A stretch of DNA of 62,378 nucleotides from Planktothrix serta PCC 8927 (GTDB lineage Bacteria; Cyanobacteriota; Cyanobacteriia; Cyanobacteriales; Microcoleaceae), in NCBI RefSeq assembly GCF_900010725.2, contig NZ_LR734876.1, forward strand, positions 62,319-124,696, written 5' to 3'. Shown here piece by piece: positions 8,031 to 17,418 of this stretch (its first letter is position 1; every line of letters begins with the position of its first letter). The translations under genes were made by a program, and so were the position numbers. The notes under the pieces were generated by a model. It searched no databases. It was given only the letters and a program-made list of their open reading frames with translations, and was not told the DNA's origin.

Positions 8031-9242
8031 TCATGAATTTAGGCAATGGGCTAAAGCTTGAGATAGATCTGAAGCCGTTTGATACCGATCTTTGGGTCGA
8101 TATTCTGTGGCTTGTTCAATAACTTTTCGCAGTTGCGGTGTAATCGTGGGAACGTTATCGAGTTCAAAACCATAACTATTCCCCCGTTTGCCATAAAATT
8201 TTAAGGGTGTTTCGGCGGTCAGTAAAAAAATTAACGTTGTACCGATCGCATATAAGTCCGACTGGATCATCGGTTGTCCCCGATCCTGTTCAGGAGCGCT
8301 GTATCCTTCTGCACCAATTCGGGTTCCCGGAGGGGTTCCAATTTCTTTCACGGCTCCAAAGTCCAAAACCACAATGCGGTGATCTCGTCGTCGCAAGAGT
8401 AAATTGGCAGGTTTGATATCTCGGTGGATAATGGGCGGATCGAGTGAGTGAATATAGTCCAATACCTCACAGGTTTGCATCATCCACTGAATGGCTTGTT
8501 GGGGAATCACTGGCCCCCGTTGATGGATGTACTGTTCGAGATCCGTTCCATGGATCATTTCCATCACTAAATATTTTTTACCCTCTTCCACGAAAAAGTC
8601 GTAAAACTTGGGAATACCCGGATGGTTTAAGGCTTTTAGGGTACGGGCTTCTCGTTCAAATAATTCTTGCGCTTTGGCAATTTGTGCCATATCCGCGTTC
8701 ATTTCTTTGAGAACGACGACAACAGGCACGGCAGATTTGGCGGTGGTGGAGTCCCACGCCAAAGTTGTTGTTCCCATCCCTCCTCGTCCGATGGTTCTCA
8801 ACACTTGATATTGTCGTACCGTGCGTTCTACCTGAATTGGAAACCCACAATGGATACAAAATAGATTTCCCCCCGTGTTGCCCTCATGGTTACAAGCAGG
8901 GGCGTTAGCTGGAATCACAATCACGCTGGCTTGGAGTTTAACTTGTAATAGAGGGCCACCTTTGGCCAATTCAATTAAAGCTCCATCTCCCACTAATCCC
9001 TGAGTCGTGAGAATACCATTAATAAAAGTACCATTGGTTCCCTTACTCACGATTAACCAAGGAGAACTCTGGGTTTCGTCTGAGGGATGATGTAACTCCA
9101 GATGATACCGGGAGACTAAGGGATCAACAATGACAACCTGATTATCTGCTGCTCGTCCAATGCGGATAATTGCTTCCTGTGCAAATGTCCACTGTCTCAG
9201 GGGCGTTTTTTGTTGGGGATCTAACAACGTTAGGGTTAGCAT
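8031..9242 (-). CDS. FHA domain-containing Ser/Thr protein kinase
   Basis: A 403-aa kinase with an N-terminal FHA phosphothreonine-binding domain (RIGRAADNQV...SRYHLEL...GTNGTFING, residues 27-80), a short Cys segment (CNHEGN...FCIHCG, 117-132) that resembles a partial zinc ribbon, and a full Hanks-type kinase domain: GRGGMG (152-157), Lys179, Glu197, HRDIKPAN (273-280), DFG (294-296) and APEQ. All catalytic residues are present and there is no membrane segment, so it is cytosolic. The PP2C gene lies 71 bp upstream on the same strand; the two probably form an operon and act on the same substrates. Confidence 0.92.
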   Translation of the reverse strand: MLTLTLLDPQQKTPLRQWTFAQEAIIRIGRAADNQVVIVDPLVSRYHLELHHPSDETQSSPWLIVSKGTNGTFINGILTTQGLVGDGALIELAKGGPLLQVKLQASVIVIPANAPACNHEGNTGGNLFCIHCGFPIQVERTVRQYQVLRTIGRGGMGTTTLAWDSTTAKSAVPVVVVLKEMNADMAQIAKAQELFEREARTLKALNHPGIPKFYDFFVEEGKKYLVMEMIHGTDLEQYIHQRGPVIPQQAIQWMMQTCEVLDYIHSLDPPIIHRDIKPANLLLRRRDHRIVVLDFGAVKEIGTPPGTRIGAEGYSAPEQDRGQPMIQSDLYAIGTTLIFLLTAETPLKFYGKRGNSYGFELDNVPTITPQLRKVIEQATEYRPKDRYQTASDLSQALAHCLNS

Positions 9243-9313
9243 TGATTATGGTTAGCGGTTGACTGTTGGCTGTTGACTATTGGCTGTATTCTTCCCCGAC
9301 ACCCGACACCCAC

Positions 9314-11374
9314 CTACACCCAAGCTCGAACCACAACAGCCGTAATATTATCGTGACCATTATATTGATTACCCAAAGCAATTAAATCGTCTACTCCTGT
9401 GGCTAAATCGGTTTCAGGATTTAATAAAGGGTCAAGCTGAGTTTCACGGAATCTTTCGAGGACATCATGATCGGTTAAACCATCGGAGGCTAATATTAAA
9501 ACTGTATCTTCCTCGATTTCCAAAAATTGAATATCGGGGTGAACAAACTGTTGTTCTCTAGGGCCTAATGCTTGTGTTAACTGATAGGCATCGGGGCGAG
9601 AATAGGCGAGAGCGGGATCAATTCCCCGTTGAATTTCTCGTTGTCCAACTTCATGATCAACGGTAATTTGTTGTAACCCTTGTTTGCGGGTTAAACGATA
9701 TAATCGACTATCACCAACATGGGCAACGGCGACTTGATGATTAACCACTAGCGCCATCACTAATGTAGTTCCCATGCGGCCACTCCCGGAACGTACCCCT
9801 TGTTGATTTTCAGTATAAATCGCTGCGTTGGCTTGTAAAATGGCATCTTGTAAAGTTTCCTCCGTCGGAAGTGCTTGTAAACCTTGATTTTGGAAATAGT
9901 TCTTCAGGGTATCAACGGCCATTTGACTCGCCACTTCTCCTCCGGCGTGTCCTCCCATGCCATCACAAAGAATATATAAACCCCGTGCTGACAATATCTG
10001 TCCCCTGGGGGTTTCTTGAATCTTGATGTGGGTTTCCATGCCAAAACAGTCTTCATTATGATCGCGTTGACGTCCAACATCCGTGCGTCCAATGGCTTCT
10101 AAATGTCTGAGTTGTTGAACTGGAATCACCGTTGGAGCCTGATTTAAAGAGGGTTTGGGGAGTTCCTGACAGTCTGCTTGTAGAGGAGTCGAGGTAGAGG
10201 GAAAATTAATTTCATCTAAAACGACCATTAAATCGGTTCGGAGTTGTTCAACGGTTTGAGTTTTTCCTTCAATTAAATCCCGTAATACTTCTGTTAAGGA
10301 ACCGACCAAAGTTCGTTGAGATTGTTGAAATAACTCCTGCCACATTCGCCCTAAATCTGATAAATTCAGGGGATCATCAAGCTTTTCAAAATACAGTTGT
10401 TGTAAACATAACTGTTGAGAATTTTGAGAAAAGACTCGTAAATTTGAGATTTCTAGTAAACTTTGACGACAGCCCCAAGGTTCTAACAATACCCACAATT
10501 CAACTAAATCCCCTAACCAATAAACAATTTGTTGGGGTGTAGTTTTTCTGTTACTCCACAGGTCAGATAATAGGGGAAAATCAGCAAAATTTTCTAATAG
10601 AATCACACTATAAGATGGATTTTCCCAAGCATCTTGTAACCGAGGGAAATAGTTCGGCTTTTGAGAGGTTAAGGAAAAATAGGGTTGAGCCGCCGCAATA
10701 ATAAACGTCTCTACCTCTGGATTTGAGGGGGTAGAAGTTTGGTCTTGTAAAGCTTTTAACGGGGAAACCTGCAACGGTTGAGTATCTAAAACCTTAACAG
10801 TGAGAGTTTCACCCGCTTTTAGGGGGGGGAGAGGGTCTAAAAGTTGATAACGTTCCTGGGGGTCTAAATAAGCCTCACTGGGCTGTTCCAGGGGTTCAAT
10901 ACCGGGGGGGTCGGGGGGTAGCTCTTGGGGGGGTTCCAGGGCATCCTTAGCCGGAATGGTGATGGATTCGAGGTCTGTTGGGGAGAAAATTTCTTCTCCG
11001 GGTTGATCTGGGGATGGGGTTGAATCTGGCTCCTGAGCGTCTGGAAGGGAGGCGGGGGGTTCGGTATCAATCCGATCTAAAACCGATTCGGCGGTAGGGT
11101 CAGAGGCTGTGTTAGCCCCCTCTAAATGGTCATTATTTAAGGACTCGGCGGCGGGTTCAGGTTGAGAAGTAGCTAAAGACGAAGGGAGAACCACCGCTAG
11201 ATAAACCGTTCCGGTTAATGTCCCGCAGTTTTGACATTGAAGCGTATCCAAGGGAACCGTTGTTCCACATTCAGGACAAGGTTTCTGGGTGAGAGAAGTA
11301 CCACAGCGTTGACAAAACTTGTTGAGATTGGGGTTTTCAAATTGACACTGGGGACAAACAACCATAGTTACCAA
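9314..11374 (-). CDS. PP2C-family protein phosphatase with N-terminal zinc ribbons
   Basis: 686 aa. The N-terminus carries paired zinc ribbons (CPQCQF...FCQRCG, then CPECG...CQNCG, residues about 7-55), followed by an acidic Pro-rich linker (60-200). A middle region (about 230-400) has kinase-like spacing but no catalytic residues. The C-terminal PP2C domain begins near residue 430: GRQRDHNEDCFG, LCDGMGGHAGGEVA, GRMGTTLV, AHVGDSRLYR, ASDGLTD and GHDNITAVVV supply the metal-binding aspartates. PP2C enzymes remove phosphate from Ser/Thr. It sits immediately before the FHA kinase gene and probably opposes it. The downstream methionine (MVVCPQC) is an alternative start. Confidence 0.92.
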   Translation of the reverse strand: MVTMVVCPQCQFENPNLNKFCQRCGTSLTQKPCPECGTTVPLDTLQCQNCGTLTGTVYLAVVLPSSLATSQPEPAAESLNNDHLEGANTASDPTAESVLDRIDTEPPASLPDAQEPDSTPSPDQPGEEIFSPTDLESITIPAKDALEPPQELPPDPPGIEPLEQPSEAYLDPQERYQLLDPLPPLKAGETLTVKVLDTQPLQVSPLKALQDQTSTPSNPEVETFIIAAAQPYFSLTSQKPNYFPRLQDAWENPSYSVILLENFADFPLLSDLWSNRKTTPQQIVYWLGDLVELWVLLEPWGCRQSLLEISNLRVFSQNSQQLCLQQLYFEKLDDPLNLSDLGRMWQELFQQSQRTLVGSLTEVLRDLIEGKTQTVEQLRTDLMVVLDEINFPSTSTPLQADCQELPKPSLNQAPTVIPVQQLRHLEAIGRTDVGRQRDHNEDCFGMETHIKIQETPRGQILSARGLYILCDGMGGHAGGEVASQMAVDTLKNYFQNQGLQALPTEETLQDAILQANAAIYTENQQGVRSGSGRMGTTLVMALVVNHQVAVAHVGDSRLYRLTRKQGLQQITVDHEVGQREIQRGIDPALAYSRPDAYQLTQALGPREQQFVHPDIQFLEIEEDTVLILASDGLTDHDVLERFRETQLDPLLNPETDLATGVDDLIALGNQYNGHDNITAVVVRAWV

Positions 11375-11445
11375 AAAAATGGGTTTAAAGCCACGTCTTT
11401 GTAGGAGGGCTTTTTATTTATAGTTAAGTCTATAATAGCATCAAT

Positions 11446-13830
11446 TCACTGAAATCCTTCATTTCTAATGGTTTGAACAGCGATTGATTCCAGAGTCGAT
11501 AGAGGAATATGACAAAAATATTGGCGGCGAAACTGTTCTTCTTGAACGGTAGCTAAGAAGGTTGGGATTAATTCAGCCAGGGTTGGGGAAGAATTTAAAG
11601 TTTGTGAATTTTGCCAGGTGATATAAAAGGCATGATCTCGATATTCTATCTTAAATCCTAATAATTTTAAGCTTTCAAAACCAATTTTTAGGGGGATTTC
11701 TCCTAAATTTAATTGAGTTCGGAGTTGTTGACGAGTAACGGGTTGATGGGTACGACTGAGATATTTAGCAATTCCGATCAGTTGTTCCCAAATTTTTTGA
11801 GGAGGTAATAATTCGGGTATCGTATAAGCGATCGCTAAGGGTCGTTTTTGAATATAAGCACGTCGAAACCAAGCTTGTAAATCTTCCCAGCAAGTCGGAC
11901 AGTCTTTGAGAATTAATGAATTTTCACTTATTCCAGAATCAGATAAAATTTCATCAAGGTTTTGATTTCGATAATCTAAAATTGGGTGATCAGCAAGATT
12001 AATTGACGATAGAGGAGCGTGATCTTGAGCAGAACGTAACTCTAATAAGCGAATCTCATATTGTTTTTTAAAAGTATTAAAATCCAGTTCCACAATAATA
12101 TCCCATCGTCCATCGGGTAAGTCATCTTTATAATGTCCCCACCAAACCCCCGAAAATCCCGTTGAGGTGGACTTGTCCCAGAGTTCAAAAGTAGTTTTAA
12201 TATATTGAACTTTTCGCCCTCTTAAATCTTGTTCTAAAGAATGCCAAGGATTAACAAACCAACAATTTTGAATTAATATTTTAGGAACCGGATTTCCCAT
12301 TCCACAGGGTTCTAAGAGTTTTAACTCTTGAAATAAATCAAATCCTAATTCTGAAACGGTACAAACTAAATCAATTTCAATATTTCGTTGACCCACTTCC
12401 TCTAAACTCGATTCTAATTGTTCTCGCATTTGGCGATTAATCGCATCAATAAATATCGGAAGATTTTTGATCGGTAAACTTAACCCGGCTGCTAAGGGAT
12501 GACCCCCAAATTGATGTAAAAGATGGGATTGACTTTTGACTAATTCATAGAGATCAATTTGATTAACAGATCGAGCCGAACCTCTAGCTAATTTAACTTC
12601 TAAATCTTGCTGATTTTGATCCTCATAACTGCCTAAATCAAGGGTTCCTTCTGTACTTAATAAAATCGTCGGTCGGCAGTATATTTGAGCCACTTGACCG
12701 GCCACTAAACCTAAAACGCCTCCCGGCCATTGAGCATCGGATAATACAATTACCTGGGTTGTGGATAGGTCAATTTTTCTTAATTTTGCCGTGACATCAC
12801 GGGTAACATCCTGTTGTAATGCTTTGCGGCGAGTATTGGCTAATTCGGTTTCTAAGGCTAATTGTTGACAGCGTTTTTGATCTCGGCTCGTTAGCAATTC
12901 AACACAGAATTTAGCATCCCCATAAATGCGACTCACAGCGTTAATTCTGGGGCCAAGACCAAAGGAAATATCCGTTGGGCGATCGCCTGTTCGTTTACAT
13001 AAATCTAACAGTTTAGCGACCCCTGGACGGGTAGGTTTATGCAATTGTTGTTGTAATTTTTCGATTCCAACTTGAGCTAAATATCGACAATCTCCTTTGA
13101 GTTGAACTAAATCGGCAATTAAACCAATCGCAACTAAATCTAATAAATCTTCTAAGGGACGTTGGGGAATATGGGGTAAGGTTTCATATAAAGCTTCAAT
13201 TAATTTATAAGCAACCGCAACTCCTGATAAATGATATAAAGGATGATCTGGGGATAAATAACGGGGATTAATAATCGCAATAACCGGAGGTCTTTCTTCA
13301 AGTAAAGTATGATGATCGGTAACAATAATATCAATGCCTAATTGGTTAGCATATTCAATTTCTTTTAAGTTTGTACTTCCAGTATCACAAGTAACAATTA
13401 ACTGACATCCCTGGTGATATAATTGATCAATTCCGGCACAATTTAACCCATGAGATTCCGTTAATCTGTTGGGGATATAATAAGATAATTGCTGATTTTC
13501 TCGATTAAAAAATTGTCCTAATCCATCCCATAATACAGAAGTTGCCGTAATGCCATCGGCATCAAAATCCCCCCAAATTATGACAATTTCTTGACGATTT
13601 CGGGCTAAAATTAATCGATCTATTGCCCTTTCGATCTCAATGCCAAATTCAAAAGGACTCGCAGGTTGATAGCATTGAGGATTTAAAAACCCGATTAATT
13701 GTTCAGGGGTTTTTATTCCTCTATTTAATAATAATTGAGCAATATATTTTCCTGAAATTTGAGGTGCATACTCTTGAATGATAGGAATCATCCACTCAGG
13801 AATATCTAAATTGGGTTGAATTTGCCACAT
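11446..13830 (-). CDS. recJ: Single-stranded-DNA-specific exonuclease RecJ
   Basis: 5'-3' single-strand exonuclease of the DHH phosphoesterase family, used in recombination and mismatch repair. The N-terminal DHH domain shows WGDFDADGIT (residues 87-95) and VTDHH (170-174); the DHHA1/OB part includes GGHPLAAG and CGMGNPVP. At 794 aa it is longer than the roughly 580 aa of E. coli RecJ: after about residue 580 there is an extra C-terminal region (CPTCWEDLQAWFRRAY...) found in many cyanobacterial versions. The gene is followed on the same strand 60 bp upstream by the RecB-like nuclease, so two DNA-processing enzymes are paired. A heptamer array sits just before its start. Confidence 0.93.
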   Translation of the reverse strand: MWQIQPNLDIPEWMIPIIQEYAPQISGKYIAQLLLNRGIKTPEQLIGFLNPQCYQPASPFEFGIEIERAIDRLILARNRQEIVIIWGDFDADGITATSVLWDGLGQFFNRENQQLSYYIPNRLTESHGLNCAGIDQLYHQGCQLIVTCDTGSTNLKEIEYANQLGIDIIVTDHHTLLEERPPVIAIINPRYLSPDHPLYHLSGVAVAYKLIEALYETLPHIPQRPLEDLLDLVAIGLIADLVQLKGDCRYLAQVGIEKLQQQLHKPTRPGVAKLLDLCKRTGDRPTDISFGLGPRINAVSRIYGDAKFCVELLTSRDQKRCQQLALETELANTRRKALQQDVTRDVTAKLRKIDLSTTQVIVLSDAQWPGGVLGLVAGQVAQIYCRPTILLSTEGTLDLGSYEDQNQQDLEVKLARGSARSVNQIDLYELVKSQSHLLHQFGGHPLAAGLSLPIKNLPIFIDAINRQMREQLESSLEEVGQRNIEIDLVCTVSELGFDLFQELKLLEPCGMGNPVPKILIQNCWFVNPWHSLEQDLRGRKVQYIKTTFELWDKSTSTGFSGVWWGHYKDDLPDGRWDIIVELDFNTFKKQYEIRLLELRSAQDHAPLSSINLADHPILDYRNQNLDEILSDSGISENSLILKDCPTCWEDLQAWFRRAYIQKRPLAIAYTIPELLPPQKIWEQLIGIAKYLSRTHQPVTRQQLRTQLNLGEIPLKIGFESLKLLGFKIEYRDHAFYITWQNSQTLNSSPTLAELIPTFLATVQEEQFRRQYFCHIPLSTLESIAVQTIRNEGFQ

Positions 13831-13834
13831 ATAG

Positions 13835-13877
13835 CAGGGAACAGGGAACAGGGAACAGGGAACAGGGAACAGGGAAA
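13835..13877. repeat. Heptamer tandem repeat (CAGGGAA type)
   Basis: Six tandem copies of CAGGGAA fill the gap between the RecB-like nuclease stop and the recJ start, so the repeat forms most of the recJ leader. Confidence 0.85.
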
Positions 13878-13890
13878 AAAGATTATTCCC

Positions 13891-14700
13891 TTAAATTGTA
13901 ACCTCTTGAATTTGATCAATATTATATAAATTTATAGCCTCTAAGGGTTGAGAAAGAGATAATTCTTCAGGAACTCGTTGACAACGGATGGCAAATTGAC
14001 AGGATTTACAACATCCTTGATTAATATCAACTTGGGGAAAAGGTTCACCTTGTTGATAACAATCTAAATTCTGATGAAATTGATCAACAAGTTGGGTTAA
14101 ATCCTCGTGATTTTTTTGATGTTGTTGTTTATTATAGGGAAAATATAAAGATTGAGGAGGTTTTTTCTGAGGAGACTTGACAAACCAATAGGTCATCGAA
14201 ACTTGTTCGGGTAAATATTGACTGGTTTCGACTAAAGTATAAAGATATAAACGAGTTTGCCAACTTTGTTCTAAAATTTGGTGATTTTGAGGTCGAGGAT
14301 AGGTTTTCCAATCAAAAATTTGCGCCTGTTGTTCCTCGGCTTTAATTAAATCATAAATAACAACTAATAAATCATCCTTAAAATTTAAACTACGATAATG
14401 TTCTGCTTCTCGAAAAAGGCAGGTTGAATTTTCAGAATCTACACTAAAAATATCCGATGCAACGGTTAAAAATTCAGTATAACAACGTTGTAATTCGGCA
14501 TCTTCGGTAAGTAAGGGCTCTACAGGTAATCCTAACTCATGTTGCTGCATCAATAGGTGAAATTGACTTCCCCAAGCGATACGTTCTTCATCCTCTGGAG
14601 AAATGGGTGAAACCAATTGATCTAAATAGGTATATTGAAATTTTCGGGGACACAGAGACAACAAATTTAAGTGTTGTTGAGACAGTCTAAATCGAGTCAT
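13891..14700 (-). CDS. PD-(D/E)XK (RecB/Cas4-like) nuclease with Fe-S cysteines
   Basis: 269 aa. The nuclease core shows the RecB-type layout: an N-terminal LSLCPRKFQYTYL helix (Cys17), GSQFHLLMQQHE, then IFDWKTYPRP with the Asp-x-Lys pair, and QTRLYLYTLVE as the Q-x3-Y motif. The C-terminal cluster (QGCCKSCQFAIRCQRVP) together with Cys17 makes a plausible 4Fe-4S site, as in AddB and Cas4. No helicase or cas genes are nearby, so it is a stand-alone repair-type nuclease that probably works with RecJ, 60 bp downstream. Confidence 0.8.
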   Translation of the reverse strand: MTRFRLSQQHLNLLSLCPRKFQYTYLDQLVSPISPEDEERIAWGSQFHLLMQQHELGLPVEPLLTEDAELQRCYTEFLTVASDIFSVDSENSTCLFREAEHYRSLNFKDDLLVVIYDLIKAEEQQAQIFDWKTYPRPQNHQILEQSWQTRLYLYTLVETSQYLPEQVSMTYWFVKSPQKKPPQSLYFPYNKQQHQKNHEDLTQLVDQFHQNLDCYQQGEPFPQVDINQGCCKSCQFAIRCQRVPEELSLSQPLEAINLYNIDQIQEVTI

Positions 14701-14736
14701 GGCGATTTGATCAACAAACAGGTCTACTTTGAATTA

Positions 14737-14925
14737 TCACCTGAAAAGGGTGAAAACGGTTGCGATGATTCCTCCTAAAATTAGACTTATGTTAAGTAAT
14801 ATGATTGGCGAATATTTCCTGAATAACGTTTCAAATTTAATCGGTTTTTCCTTAGAGATGTTCAATCCATTCAGCTTGTTTAGATAATTTCGCTTGTTGT
14901 TGTCCTTTGAAGCGATCGCTTCCAT
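14737..14925 (-). CDS. Possible small single-span membrane protein
   Basis: A 62-codon frame overlapping the 3' end of the glycosyltransferase gene in another frame. The C-terminal part, YSPIILLNISLILGGIIATVF, is one clear transmembrane helix after a basic stretch. The overlapping N-terminal portion looks unlike protein, so translation may begin at an internal TTG near 14870. No family is recognised; the claim rests only on the helix and position. Confidence 0.3.
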   Translation of the reverse strand: MEAIASKDNNKRNYLNKLNGLNISKEKPIKFETLFRKYSPIILLNISLILGGIIATVFTLFR

Positions 14926-15778
14926 TTAATAACGAAATTGGGGTACTGACTAAATCCACGATTTCCGCTTTTCCCATCAACAGTTTTATGCTACCGAGAG
15001 GTAATTCTTTGAAAATCCAACGTCCTAAACGATAAACATAATCAGAAGGGGTTAATTCTTGCATTAAATTAATCCCATGAAGTTCATGCAAATAACGATT
15101 AGATTCCCCATAACGTCGCCATTGACTTTGTAAGGCTTTGAAGGTAGACCGATGACGGTGTTTAACCGTTGCTTGGGGTGCAAATTCTAATTGATAATCG
15201 CTTTGTTGTTGAATGCGCCAACAGATATCCGCATCCCCCCCAGTTGTTAAATAGGGACGAAATAAACCCACCTGTTCAAAAATAAGGCGACGAATTGCTA
15301 AATTAGCGGTTTGACCGTAGGGTAAAAAAGCATTATTTAAAGTATGTTTTTGAGATAAAGTCTCTTGTTTATCGGCATACTTTTCTAATAAATTTTGACT
15401 GGGTAAGGCTATAATTTCACCTGCAACTAAACCGATATTTTTATTAGAAAAGGGTTTAATTAATTCCTCTAACCATTGGGATTCTGGTCTACAATCCATA
15501 TCTGTAAAAACAATAATTTCACCCATTGCGGCTCGAATTCCTGCATTACGAGCAGCATAAGAACTTTGAATCTTATTTTCTGATAGTGATCGAATATTAA
15601 TTGAAGAACCAGCCGCTAACTCCTGTACCATCGCCACAGAATTATCCTGACTATTATTATCCACTAATAAATATTCTACTTGATCTACCGGATAGGTTTG
15701 TAAGCGCAAACATTGAATTAAATCCGGTAAATCTATCTCACCATTATAAACGGGGATAACAACAGAAAGGTTAGTCAT
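14852..15778 (-). CDS. Family 2 glycosyltransferase
   Basis: 308 aa, GT-A fold: LSVVIPVYNGE at the N-terminus, LLVDNNSQDNS near residue 38, and FTDMDCRPE near 92 as the metal-binding D-x-D. A later GGDADICWRIQQ matches the acceptor/catalytic ED region. No transmembrane segment is obvious, so it is a cytosolic or peripheral transferase. It follows mraY on the same strand with a 41-bp gap, which suggests an envelope polysaccharide role; the sugar donor cannot be read from sequence. Confidence 0.85.
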   Translation of the reverse strand: MTNLSVVIPVYNGEIDLPDLIQCLRLQTYPVDQVEYLLVDNNSQDNSVAMVQELAAGSSINIRSLSENKIQSSYAARNAGIRAAMGEIIVFTDMDCRPESQWLEELIKPFSNKNIGLVAGEIIALPSQNLLEKYADKQETLSQKHTLNNAFLPYGQTANLAIRRLIFEQVGLFRPYLTTGGDADICWRIQQQSDYQLEFAPQATVKHRHRSTFKALQSQWRRYGESNRYLHELHGINLMQELTPSDYVYRLGRWIFKELPLGSIKLLMGKAEIVDLVSTPISLLNGSDRFKGQQQAKLSKQAEWIEHL

Positions 15779-15819
15779 GATCAGGGTGGGTGTAGGGAAA
15801 GAGGAATATTTGGGGTTAT

Positions 15820-16926
15820 CTAGGTTGATGAATAGCCGAGGATAAGACTGATTAATACTAAAATAGCATTAATCACATAAAAACTACCCACAACTTGGGT
15901 TTCTTGCCATCCTGATAATTCTAAATGGTGATGCAACGGAGCCATTTTTAACAGACGTTTTCCCACTCCTTCGGAGTTTTTTGTAGCTTTATAATAGCTA
16001 ACTTGAGCAATTACAGATAGGGTTTCAACCAAGAAAATTCCACTGATAATTAATAACACCCACAAACTATTGGTTAATAAGGCTACTGTTGCAAAAGCTC
16101 CTCCTAATGCTAAAGCTCCCGTATCTCCCATAAACACTTTTGCTGGGTTACGGTTATGGGTGACAAACCCTAAACAACTGCCACTCATACAAGCACAAAA
16201 GGTGGTTAATTCCGGTGCGGTGGGGGCTAAATAAGCACCTAAACCCAAAAATGCGATCGCGCCTAACCCTGCCATTAAACCATCAACACCATCAGTTAAA
16301 TTGGTAGCGTTACTCTCAGCAACTTGCACAAATATTGCTAATGGCCAGAATAATAATCCGAGGGGAATTGCTAATCCTAATGGTAAAGCAACGGTTGTTA
16401 TAGTTGCCGATTGAGTGGCGAGTAACCAAAAACAAAATAGCGTCGCAAAACCAACTTGCAACGCCAATTTCATTTTAGGAGAAATCCCTTTATTGGATTT
16501 ACGTCTTAAAATCTGCCAGTCATCCAACCAACCAATAAATCCATAAGCCAAAGTTAAGGCAGAAACCGCAATTATATTCGGATTAAATTGAGTTAAAATT
16601 AAGGCGATCGCAACTCCAACCGGAATAAAAAAGACGCCTCCCATCGTTGGAGTTCCGGCTTTTTGTAAATGCGCTTGGGGGCCATCTTCTCGAATAAATT
16701 GTCCGGCTTTAATTCGGACTAACATCGGAATTACCCAATGTCCCAACGCAGAAACCGCAACCGTACAAACAAACCAAGGCAAAAACAATGACCCTTGAAT
16801 TTGGAATAAATGGTCATTCACCCCATCTAAACTAAAGGCGAACACACTCAACCCTAAACTCAGGAATAACAACAATGTTTGTCCCGATAAATTGAATGAT
16901 TTAGCCGAAGAAAATTTGCTATCCAC
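15820..16926 (-). CDS. mraY: Phospho-MurNAc-pentapeptide transferase
   Basis: Membrane enzyme that moves phospho-MurNAc-pentapeptide to undecaprenyl phosphate, forming lipid I in peptidoglycan synthesis. At 368 aa it has about ten membrane segments and family motifs: KAGTPTMGGVFF near residue 90, FIGWLDDW, ATNLTDGVDGLMAG with the catalytic aspartate, GDTGALALGG, and the cytoplasmic RLLKMAPLHHHLELSGW loop. It starts at an ATG at 16926 and probably leads the glycosyltransferase. Confidence 0.96.
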   Translation of the reverse strand: MDSKFSSAKSFNLSGQTLLLFLSLGLSVFAFSLDGVNDHLFQIQGSLFLPWFVCTVAVSALGHWVIPMLVRIKAGQFIREDGPQAHLQKAGTPTMGGVFFIPVGVAIALILTQFNPNIIAVSALTLAYGFIGWLDDWQILRRKSNKGISPKMKLALQVGFATLFCFWLLATQSATITTVALPLGLAIPLGLLFWPLAIFVQVAESNATNLTDGVDGLMAGLGAIAFLGLGAYLAPTAPELTTFCACMSGSCLGFVTHNRNPAKVFMGDTGALALGGAFATVALLTNSLWVLLIISGIFLVETLSVIAQVSYYKATKNSEGVGKRLLKMAPLHHHLELSGWQETQVVGSFYVINAILVLISLILGYSST

Positions 16927-17020
16927 AGAAAAAATTTAATCCTCAACACCACAATTTCAAAAGACTGAAAATAGGACAAAGGGTTTCAGTCACACCATGA
17001 CAATTCCCCCGTCTGTCTTT

Positions 17021-17266
17021 CTAGCCTTCTAATAAATCCTCAGCATCATCATCATCATCATCATCATAAACGGAGTCATCAACGGACATGAGTTCCGAGA
17101 TTTCCTCCTCCTCATCCAAGTAGTCAGTGACTTCACCACTGGGGGTATCCCGCGCGATCAGACGTCCCGTTGATTCTAACCAAGCCAAAAGTGAAATTTC
17201 TTGCTTAGAAGGAATCACGTCAGCAGGTTCATGGACAGGGATTTCGCGTAACGATGGATTGAGCAT
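17021..17266 (-). CDS. DUF3134 family acidic protein
   Basis: An 81-aa cyanobacterial protein of unknown function. The N-terminal LNPSLREIPVHEPADVIP and SLLAWLESTGRLIARD stretches fit DUF3134; the C-terminus is extremely acidic, with a run of seven aspartates encoded by a GAT/TCA-type trinucleotide tract (17042-17066) that is likely to vary in length. Soluble. Confidence 0.75.
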   Translation of the reverse strand: MLNPSLREIPVHEPADVIPSKQEISLLAWLESTGRLIARDTPSGEVTDYLDEEEEISELMSVDDSVYDDDDDDDAEDLLEG

Positions 17267-17418
17267 TTTTAGTTTCAGGTGTCAAATAGAAGTGCGTTAG
17301 ACTTAATGTAATTTTACACAATTATTGATTATGGACGGTATCATAATTTTTAAATCTATTTTGAGTTTTATAGATTTAAAAAAACTAACAAATAATTAAT
17401 TAACTATAAGTTAAAATT

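Noticed and set aside
8207-8864. Short ORFs in and against the kinase gene
   Set aside because: They overlap a clear kinase domain and look unlike proteins.
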